Assembly (NCBI GenBank): GCA_963726615.1
Contig: CAVSCX010000010.1
Span: 124,001 to 188,000 of the forward strand
DNA: 64,000 bases
Reading direction: 5' to 3'
DNA from: CAWDZK01 sp963726615
GTDB lineage: Bacteria > Actinomycetota > Actinomycetes > JACCUZ01
Part shown: one piece after another, positions 31,054 to 37,795 of the stretch
Layout: each line of letters opens with the position of its first letter
Numbering within the stretch: the stretch's first letter is position 1
Translations under genes and position numbers: made by a program
The notes under the pieces: generated by a model
Told to the model about the DNA's origin: nothing
Database searches by the model: none
What the model saw: only the letters and a program-made list of their open reading frames with translations

Positions 31054-32673
31054 GTGACCACCTCGGACGACGCCGGCCGGCTGCGGAGCCTGCTCGACAT
31101 CGCCAAGGTCGTCGGGGCGGCCCGCCGGTTCGATGACCTGGTCGAGCTCACGGCCGAGGAGGCCCGCCGGGCGCTGGACGCTGCCTCGCTGTCCATCACC
31201 AGGTGGCAGGGCGAGCAGGGGGCGCTCCGGGTCCTGGTCAACGTCGGGGTGCTCGCGCCGGGTGAGGTGCGGTTCCCTACCGACGAGGTGTACGCGGCGG
31301 CGCACTACCGGCATGCGAACACGTTGATCGTCGAACGTCGCGGCTACGTCGCCAGCGTGGACGACGGCGACGAGGAGGCCGAGCTGCTCGCCCGGCTGGA
31401 CAAGGACTCCTGCCTCGGGGTGCCCATCGTCGTCGACGCGAGCGTGTGGGGAGCGCTGTACGCGACCCGGTTCGCCGGCCAGCCACGCTTCGCTGCTGCG
31501 GACATCGACTTCGCCACCGCCGTCGCCACCCAGGTGGCGGCCGGGGTCGTGCAGGCGGACTACGTCGCCCGGATCGAGCGGCTCGCGTTCCAGGACCCCC
31601 TCACCGGCCTGGCCAACCGTCGGGCGGTGGACGACCGGCTGGAGGCCGACTTCGCCGCGGTCCGGTCGGAGCCGGTGTCGGTGGTGCTGGCGGACATCAA
31701 CAGGCTCAAGCAGATCAACGACTCCTTCGGGCACGAGGCCGGCGACCGCGCGATCATGACGATCGGCGACGCTGTCAGCCGGGCCAGCGGCCTGGTCCCG
31801 GGCAGCATGGCCGCCCGGATCGGTGGTGACGAGTTCTGCGTCGTCGTCAGCGAGGCCCCGGCCGCAGCGGCGGTCCGGGTCGCCGAGGAGCTCTGCCGCC
31901 TGGTGGACCGGCTGCCGATGAGCACCGGCGTCTCCTGCGGAGTGGCGTCCTCCGACGCGGCCGCGGGCGCAGTCGACACCCCGGTCCGGCTGCTCAGGCT
32001 GGCCGACGCTGCGCAGTACCGGGCCAAGCGGTCGCGGTCCCGCACGCCGGTGGTCGCGGGGCACGCGTCCGCCGAGCCGGTGGACCCGCGCCCGGCAGAC
32101 CGGCGCACCCGCCGCGGGGCCTCCTCGGCCCGGGTCTCGCAGGTTCTCGACGCCGGCCTCGCCGTCCTCGACGGCTTGCCCGGGGCCGGCAGCCGGCCCC
32201 GGGTCGAGGCTGTCGCCGTGCTCGTCTCGGAGGTCGCCGACGCCGCGGGATGGTGGGTCTCCGAGGCCCACGGCGGTGGCGACACCCTCGTGTCCGTGAG
32301 CAGCTCGGTGCAGCGCGAGGGGGACCCGACGGACCCGCGCTACGCACAGTTCGCCCAGCTGGGGGCCACCTTCGACCTGCGGGACTACCCCGAGACCGCG
32401 CGGGCGGTGCACCAGGCGGGCTCGTTCTACGTCGAGCTCGGCGCGCCGGGCAACGACCCCGACGAGGAGGCCGCCCTCGTCGTGGCCGGCTACCGGGCGG
32501 TGCTGGCCGCCGGTGCGTCGGACGCCGCGTCGGGCTGGCTTGTGGAGATCTTCAGCGACTCGCTGAGCCTCGGTTCGGACGACCTCGAACCGGTCCTGCG
32601 CGCCCTGGTGGCGGTCGCGGTGGCCGGCGCCGAGGAGGACGGGGACACGACGGCGGCGGCTGCGGAGCAGTGA
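31054..32673 (+). CDS. GAF-GGDEF-GAF-like diguanylate cyclase
   Basis: A 539-aa soluble signalling protein from GTG 31054. Residues about 15-175 form a GAF sensor domain with KDSCLGVPIVVDASVWGALY near its end. The GGDEF domain follows: QDPLTGLANRRAVDDRLE, ADINRLKQINDSFGHEAGD and ARIGGDEFCVVV with an intact GGDEF at 257-261. No RxxD inhibitory site stands out 5 residues upstream of GGDEF. Residues about 380-530 form a second sensor-like domain. It should make c-di-GMP in response to a small ligand. The stop overlaps the LuxR gene by GTGA. Confidence 0.92.
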   Translation: MTTSDDAGRLRSLLDIAKVVGAARRFDDLVELTAEEARRALDAASLSITRWQGEQGALRVLVNVGVLAPGEVRFPTDEVYAAAHYRHANTLIVERRGYVASVDDGDEEAELLARLDKDSCLGVPIVVDASVWGALYATRFAGQPRFAAADIDFATAVATQVAAGVVQADYVARIERLAFQDPLTGLANRRAVDDRLEADFAAVRSEPVSVVLADINRLKQINDSFGHEAGDRAIMTIGDAVSRASGLVPGSMAARIGGDEFCVVVSEAPAAAAVRVAEELCRLVDRLPMSTGVSCGVASSDAAAGAVDTPVRLLRLADAAQYRAKRSRSRTPVVAGHASAEPVDPRPADRRTRRGASSARVSQVLDAGLAVLDGLPGAGSRPRVEAVAVLVSEVADAAGWWVSEAHGGGDTLVSVSSSVQREGDPTDPRYAQFAQLGATFDLRDYPETARAVHQAGSFYVELGAPGNDPDEEAALVVAGYRAVLAAGASDAASGWLVEIFSDSLSLGSDDLEPVLRALVAVAVAGAEEDGDTTAAAAEQ

Positions 32674-34313
32674 CGGTGCCCGACCTGCTCTCCAGCGGCA
32701 GGGCGCACGCCGCGGCCGGCGAGTGGTCCGCGGCGTACGACGACCTGACCGCTGCCGACGCGGCGTCCGGACTGGACCCGCTGGACCGGGAGCGGCTGGC
32801 CCTGTCGGCCTTCCTCACGGGGCGCGAGCCGCAGGCTGACGCCGCGCGGGAGCGGGCTCACCACGACCACCTCGCTGCCGGGGACCCGGAGGGGGCGGTG
32901 CGCGCCGCGTTCTGGCTGGCCCTGGCGCTGACGCTGCGCGGCGAGGGCGCCAGGGGCGGGGGCTGGTTCGCCCGCGCCGAGCGCGTCCTCGACGACGCCG
33001 GTCTCACCGACTCGGTCTGGCGCGGCTACCTGCTGGTGCCCCCGGCCATGCAGCTGCTGTTCGCCGGTGACCCCGCCGGTGCACGCGACCTGCACCGGCG
33101 GGCGCTCGCCGTGGCCGAGGCGCACGCGGACGCCGACCTGAGGGTCCTGGCCCGGCACGGCCACGGCCAGTCGCTGGTCGCCATGGGCGACCCGGAAGGG
33201 GGGCTCGCCGAGCTGGACGAGGTGATGGTCGCGGTCACGACCGGCGAGGTCTCGCCGCAGATCACCGGGCTGGTCTACTGCGCGGTCATCGAGACCTGCC
33301 GCGACCGGTTCGACCTGCGACGGGGGAGGGAGTGGACCGACGCGCTCAGCCGGTGGTGCGCCGAGCAGCCGGACCTGGTGCCCTACCGGGGCCAGTGCCT
33401 CGTCCACCGGGCCGAGATCCTCCAGCTGCACGGGTCCTGGCCGGACGCCATGGCCGAGGCCCGGCTGGCCTGCGAGCGGCTGCGCGAGCCGCCCGGCCAG
33501 GTGGCGGAGGGGATGGCCGTCTACCAGCGCGGCGAGCTGCACCGGCTCCGTGGCGAGAACGGCCGGGCCGAGACCCTCTACCGGGAAGCCAGCCAGCACG
33601 GCCACGACCCGCAGCCCGGCCTCGCCCTCCTCCGGCTCGGGCAGGGGCAGGTCGAGGTTGCCGCCGCCTCCATCCGACGGGCGCTGGACGAGACCCCGGA
33701 GTTCCGTGGGCGGACCCGCCTGCTGCCTGCGTACGTCGAGATCATGGTCGCCGACGGGGACCTCGAGGCTGCCCGAGCGGCGGCCGACGAGCTCACCGCG
33801 GCCGCTGCGGCCCGGGACGCGCCGCAGCTCACCGCCGCGGCGCTGCACGCCGCCGGCGCCGTCCTGCTGGCCGAGGGGGACCCCCGCGAGGCACTTCTCA
33901 CGCTGCGCCGGGCCTGGTCGGTGTGGCAGGACATCGGGGCCCCCCACGACGCGAGCCGGGCCCGGGTGCTCGTGGGGGTGGCCTGCCGGGCGCTCGGCGA
34001 CGACGACACGGCCGAGATGGAGCTGGACGCGGCCCGGTGGGTCTTCGAGCAGCTCGGTGCCGGGCCCGACCTGGCCACCGTGACTGCCCTGTCGCGCCGC
34101 GGCGGCCGGAGCGCGAGGCCGGGGGGCCTCACCCTGCGCGAGGTGCAGGTGATCCGGTTGGTCGCAACCGGTGCCACCAACCGTGCGATCGCCGTCGAGC
34201 TGTTCCTCTCGGAGAAGACCGTCGCACGACACGTCGCCAACATCTTCACCAAGCTCGACATCTCCTCCCGCGCGGCGGCCACCGCCTACGCCTACGAGAA
34301 CAACCTCGTCTGA
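32670..34313 (+). CDS. LuxR-family regulator with TPR-like repeats
   Basis: A 547-aa transcription factor whose GTG overlaps the diguanylate cyclase stop (GTGA). Most of the protein is helical, with repeated A..LL-type helix pairs from about residue 10 to 470 resembling tetratricopeptide repeats. The C-terminal LuxR HTH reads LTLREVQVIRLVATGATN, AVELFLSEKTVARHVANI and FTKLDISSRAAATAYAYEN. There is no P-loop, so it is not a full LAL/MalT protein. Coupling to the c-di-GMP gene suggests that the two regulate one process. Confidence 0.87.
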   Translation: MTVPDLLSSGRAHAAAGEWSAAYDDLTAADAASGLDPLDRERLALSAFLTGREPQADAARERAHHDHLAAGDPEGAVRAAFWLALALTLRGEGARGGGWFARAERVLDDAGLTDSVWRGYLLVPPAMQLLFAGDPAGARDLHRRALAVAEAHADADLRVLARHGHGQSLVAMGDPEGGLAELDEVMVAVTTGEVSPQITGLVYCAVIETCRDRFDLRRGREWTDALSRWCAEQPDLVPYRGQCLVHRAEILQLHGSWPDAMAEARLACERLREPPGQVAEGMAVYQRGELHRLRGENGRAETLYREASQHGHDPQPGLALLRLGQGQVEVAAASIRRALDETPEFRGRTRLLPAYVEIMVADGDLEAARAAADELTAAAAARDAPQLTAAALHAAGAVLLAEGDPREALLTLRRAWSVWQDIGAPHDASRARVLVGVACRALGDDDTAEMELDAARWVFEQLGAGPDLATVTALSRRGGRSARPGGLTLREVQVIRLVATGATNRAIAVELFLSEKTVARHVANIFTKLDISSRAAATAYAYENNLV

Positions 34314-34402
34314 GCCGGATCTGCACAGTTCTGCCGACGCGGGGACGCGGCCCACCGACCTAGCGTCGGGCCCACGAGCCGCCCGCGCGACAGGAGCAGA
34401 CC

Positions 34403-35515
34403 ATGAGCAGCGAACACGTCGAGACCGTTGTCATCGGCGCCGGACAGGCCGGGCTGGCGACCGCCTACCACCTGACCCGGCGCCACCTCTCGTGCGTCGT
34501 CCTCGAGGCCGGTGACCGGGTCGGTGACGTGTGGCGAGACCGCTTCGACTCGCTGCGGCTGTTCACCCCGGCCCGCTACGACGGGCTGCCCGGGCGGTCG
34601 TTCCCGCTTCCCGGCTGGGAGTTCCCCACCGGTCACCAGATGGCCGACTTCCTCGAGGCCTACGCCGCCGAGCTCGACCTGCCGGTACGCACCGGGACGA
34701 GCGTCGACAGCCTGGACCGCGTGGACGACGGTTTCCTCGTGACCTCGGGCGATCGGGTGCTGCACGCCGACCAGGTCGTGGTCGCGTCCGGGACCTGGAA
34801 GAGCCCGATCGTGCCGGAGTTCGCCGACAAGCTCGACCCGTCGATCAGGCAGATGCACTCGGCGGAGTACCGCAACCCTTCCCAGCTGCGGCCGGGCGCG
34901 GTCCTCGTCGTCGGGGCCAGTCACTCCGGCGCGGACATCGCGCTGGAGCTGTCCGGCGGTCACGAGACCCACCTCGCCGGCCGGGTGCAGGGGCAGATCC
35001 CCTTCGACATCGAGAGCCGACGAGCCCACGCGGTCCTGCCCGTCCTGTGGTTCGTGTGGAACCACGTGCTGACGGAGCGCACCCCGATGGGGCGAAAGGT
35101 CCAGGCCCACGTGCGCGGCGGGGGCGGGCCGCTGATCCGGGTCAAGCAGAAGCACCTGGCGGCCGCCGGGGTGCGGCACACCGAGCAGAGGGTCGTCGGG
35201 TCCCGCGGCGGCCGGCCGATGCTGGCCGACGGTTCCGTTCTCGACGTGGCGAACGTGATCTGGTGCACCGGCTTCGGGCCGGACACGGACTGGATCCACG
35301 CTCCCCTCGGTGACCAGCGGTGGCCGGTGCAGTCCCGCGGTGTGGTGGCCGACGTGCCCGGCCTGTACTTCGTGGGTCTGCCGTTCCTGTGGTCGTTCTC
35401 CTCGATGCTGGTGGGCGGCGTCGGCCGCGACGCCGAGCACGTGGTCGGGCACATCCAGGCCCGTCGGCGAGCCGCTGCCGGTGGGCCGGCCCGGGCGGTT
35501 GCCGCCGCTCGTTAG
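34403..35515 (+). CDS. flavin-dependent monooxygenase-like oxidoreductase
   Basis: A 370-aa flavoprotein with FAD motif VIGAGQAGLATAYHL at the N-terminus, an NADP motif VLVVGASHSGADIALEL near residue 170 and the signature NVIWCTGFGPDTDW. This combination matches the short FMO/TrkA-like NAD(P)-binding family. ATG 34403 follows CAGGAG. Possible reactions are oxygenation of an N- or S-containing substrate. TAGCGT at 34362-34367 may be its -10. It lies 39 bp upstream of a carboxyltransferase gene in the same direction. Confidence 0.9.
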   Translation: MSSEHVETVVIGAGQAGLATAYHLTRRHLSCVVLEAGDRVGDVWRDRFDSLRLFTPARYDGLPGRSFPLPGWEFPTGHQMADFLEAYAAELDLPVRTGTSVDSLDRVDDGFLVTSGDRVLHADQVVVASGTWKSPIVPEFADKLDPSIRQMHSAEYRNPSQLRPGAVLVVGASHSGADIALELSGGHETHLAGRVQGQIPFDIESRRAHAVLPVLWFVWNHVLTERTPMGRKVQAHVRGGGGPLIRVKQKHLAAAGVRHTEQRVVGSRGGRPMLADGSVLDVANVIWCTGFGPDTDWIHAPLGDQRWPVQSRGVVADVPGLYFVGLPFLWSFSSMLVGGVGRDAEHVVGHIQARRRAAAGGPARAVAAAR

Positions 35516-35554
35516 GCTCGCGGGCGTCCCGAGCCCCCTCACCAGAGGTGAACC

Positions 35555-37117
35555 GTGTCGCCCGTCCAGACCCAGCAGCACAACCCCATCCCCGAGCACC
35601 CGCCCGTCCCCGACCTCCGGGAGAGCGTGGAGCGCGGTGGTGCCGCGAAGTACCACGAGAGCAACGCGGCCAAGGGCAAGCTGTTCGCGCGGGAGCGGGT
35701 CCGGCTGCTCGTCGACGACGGGTCCTTCGTCGAGGACGGGGTCTACGCCAACGTCGCGGCAGGTGACCTCCCGGCGGACGGCGTCGTCACCGGCACCGCC
35801 ACCGTCGACGGTCGACCGGTCGCCCTGATGGCCAACGACTCCACCGTGAAGGCCGGGTCGTGGGGCGCCCGGACCGTCGAGAAGATCATCCGGATCATCG
35901 AGGTCGCCTACCGCACCGGCGTCCCGATGGTCTACCTGGTCGACTCGGCCGGTGCGCGCATCACCGACCAGATCGACCTGTTCCCAGGCCGTCGCGGGGC
36001 CGGGAAGATCTTCTGGAACCAGGTGCGGGCGAGCGGGTCCATCCCGCAGGTCTGCGCGCTGTTCGGTCCGTCGGCGGCGGGCGGGGCGTACATCCCGGCC
36101 TTCTGCGACGTGGTCGTCATGGTCGAGGGCAACGCGTCGATGTACCTCGGGTCGGACCGGATGGTCGAGATGGTCACGGGGGAGAAGACCACGCTGGAGG
36201 AGATGGGGGGCGCGCGGGTTCACTGCGCCGAGTCGGGCGTGGGGCACTTCCTCGTGGGCACCGAGCAGGAGGCGCTCGACACCGTCCGCGGCTACCTGTC
36301 CTACCTGCCGTCCAGCTGGGAGGGTGCGCCGCCGTCGGCCGAGCCGAGGCCGGCGCCGGCGAACGTCGACCTGGCCGCGCTGGTGCCGGACAGCGAGCGG
36401 CAGGCCTTCGACATGCGTCGCTACGCCAAGGGGCTGCTCGACGAGGGGAGCTTCTTCGAGATCCACGCGCTGTGGGCCCGCGAGCTCACCGTCGGCTTCG
36501 GCCGTCTCGACGGTGAGGTTGTCGGCGTCGTCGGGAACAACTCGATGTTCAAGGGCGGCGTCCTCTTCATCGACTCCGCGGACAAGGCGACCCGGTTCGT
36601 CCAGCTCTGCGACGCGTTCAACGTGCCGCTGGTGTTCCTCTCCGACGTACCCGGCTTCATGGTCGGCTCGGTCGTGGAGAAGCAGGGCATCATCCGGCAC
36701 GGCGCCAAGATGATCACCGCCATCTCCGAGGCGACGGTCCCGAAGATCTCTGTCGTGGTGCGCAAGGCGTACGGCGCGGGGCTCTACGCGATGGCAGGGC
36801 CGGGCTTCGAGCCGGACGCCACCCTCGCGCTGCCCACTGCCAAGATCGCCGTCATGGGCGCCGAGGCCGCCGTCAACGCCGTCTACGCCAACAAGATCGC
36901 GGCGATCGAGGACACCGACGAGCGGGCCGAGTTCGTGGCCACCAAGCGCCGCGAGTACGACGAGGACATCGACATCGTCCGGCTGGCCAGCGAGCTTGTC
37001 GTCGACGACGTGGTCACCCCGGACCGGCTGCGCGAGGAGCTGGTGCGCCGGCTGCGGACGTACCGGACCAAGGACCGGCACTTCTCCCGGCGGCGCCACG
37101 GCGTCACCCCGGTCTAG
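35555..37117 (+). CDS. second acyl-CoA carboxylase beta subunit (MccB-like branch)
   Basis: Carboxyltransferase of 520 aa from GTG 35555 with AGAGG upstream. Landmarks are NAAKGKLFARERVRLLVDD, ALMANDSTVKAGSWGARTVE, VYLVDSAGARITDQ, GPSAAGGAYIPAFCD and SDVPGFMVGSVVEKQG, then AYGAGLYAMAGPGFEP. The VANDATVK-like loop and IFWNQVRAS are closer to the 3-methylcrotonyl-CoA carboxylase branch than to AccD5. With the nearby hydratase and HMG-CoA lyase it could belong to leucine catabolism, but substrate specificity is uncertain. It must share a biotin carboxylase encoded elsewhere, for example the one at 20.9 kb. Confidence 0.88.
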   Translation: MSPVQTQQHNPIPEHPPVPDLRESVERGGAAKYHESNAAKGKLFARERVRLLVDDGSFVEDGVYANVAAGDLPADGVVTGTATVDGRPVALMANDSTVKAGSWGARTVEKIIRIIEVAYRTGVPMVYLVDSAGARITDQIDLFPGRRGAGKIFWNQVRASGSIPQVCALFGPSAAGGAYIPAFCDVVVMVEGNASMYLGSDRMVEMVTGEKTTLEEMGGARVHCAESGVGHFLVGTEQEALDTVRGYLSYLPSSWEGAPPSAEPRPAPANVDLAALVPDSERQAFDMRRYAKGLLDEGSFFEIHALWARELTVGFGRLDGEVVGVVGNNSMFKGGVLFIDSADKATRFVQLCDAFNVPLVFLSDVPGFMVGSVVEKQGIIRHGAKMITAISEATVPKISVVVRKAYGAGLYAMAGPGFEPDATLALPTAKIAVMGAEAAVNAVYANKIAAIEDTDERAEFVATKRREYDEDIDIVRLASELVVDDVVTPDRLREELVRRLRTYRTKDRHFSRRRHGVTPV

Positions 37118-37127
37118 CGGCCCCGAC

Positions 37128-37148
37128 CTGAGTACGACGACGGGTGCG
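37128..37148 (+). repeat. CTGAGTACGA-type direct repeat, copy 1
   Basis: CTGAGTACGACGACGGGTGC followed by G. It matches 37579-37599 at 18 of 21 positions. It ends 14 nt before the ATG of a small membrane protein. Confidence 0.5.
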
Positions 37149-37162
37149 GCCGGCTGCACCGG

Positions 37163-37561
37163 ATGCCGATGATGGCCGGTATGGCGTCCACCGTGCTTGC
37201 CGGACCGGTCGAGTTCAGCCCGGCCGAGATCATGGTGATCGTGGCCGTGCTCGCGGCCTTCTTCGTGCTTGTCACCTCGCCGGGCTGGGTGGCCCTCGGT
37301 GTCGCCTTCCGCCGCCGTCGACTCGCCCGCGGCCCGGGCCGGACCTGGCCGGCCGCCCTGGGTGGCTGCGGTCTCGGAGTGCTGGTCTGCGCGGGGATCA
37401 CGGCAGGTGTCGGAGCACTGTTCGCGCGGACCGGGACCAGCGCGGCAGTGGCCGGTGTCGCCGCGTCCTGGCTGGTGTGCTGGCTGCTCGCCGCGTTGCT
37501 GAACCGGAGCGCGGGCGACGCCGGGCCGGCCACCCGCACCCCGGACGGGTGGGGTGGCTAG
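37163..37561 (+). CDS. small integral membrane protein
   Basis: A 132-aa protein with three hydrophobic segments: PAEIMVIVAVLAAFFVLVT, AALGGCGLGVLVCAGITAGV and AAVAGVAASWLVCWLLAALL. The first helix is followed by a basic loop RRRRLARGPGRTW, which would lie inside the cell. Start options are ATG 37163 and ATG 37172/37181; the longest is reported. No known family recognised. A related repeat precedes the next small ORF, hinting at shared regulation. Confidence 0.6.
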   Translation: MPMMAGMASTVLAGPVEFSPAEIMVIVAVLAAFFVLVTSPGWVALGVAFRRRRLARGPGRTWPAALGGCGLGVLVCAGITAGVGALFARTGTSAAVAGVAASWLVCWLLAALLNRSAGDAGPATRTPDGWGG

Positions 37562-37578
37562 GCACGTGGTCCTGCGAT

Positions 37579-37599
37579 CTGAGTACGAGTACGGGTACG
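37579..37599 (+). repeat. CTGAGTACGA-type direct repeat, copy 2
   Basis: CTGAGTACGAGTACGGGTAC followed by G, 18/21 identical to 37128-37148, about 31 nt before the next small ORF. It contains GAGTAC twice in tandem. Confidence 0.5.
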
Positions 37600-37630
37600 C
37601 CGGGACCCTGTCGCAGCCGATGCTCAGGTC

Positions 37631-37795
37631 ATGGGACCCGAGATCTCAGGCACCGAAGCCACCCCGGTCGCGCTCACGCTGTGGGGCGGAGTCTGCGTCG
37701 CGCTGACAGCGCCGTGCCGGCTGCTCGCGCTGCGGGCCGCCCGCCGGCCGTCCCCGGCGTGCTGCTCCCCGGCCGGTCGGGGGTGGCTGCGGTGA
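37631..37795 (+). CDS. possible 54-aa small hydrophobic protein
   Basis: ATG 37631 to TGA 37795 encodes a 54-aa peptide with one hydrophobic stretch, TPVALTLWGGVCVALTAPC, then a basic Ala/Arg region and a second Cys pair ACC. The stop overlaps the GTG of the large membrane protein by GTGA, which favours a real, coupled gene. No ribosome site is obvious and no family is recognised. It may be a remnant. Confidence 0.35.
   Translation: MGPEISGTEATPVALTLWGGVCVALTAPCRLLALRAARRPSPACCSPAGRGWLR

Noticed and set aside
32670..34313. LuxR gene as a quorum-sensing receptor
   Set aside because: There is no autoinducer-binding domain and no luxI homologue; the N-terminal part is TPR-like helices.
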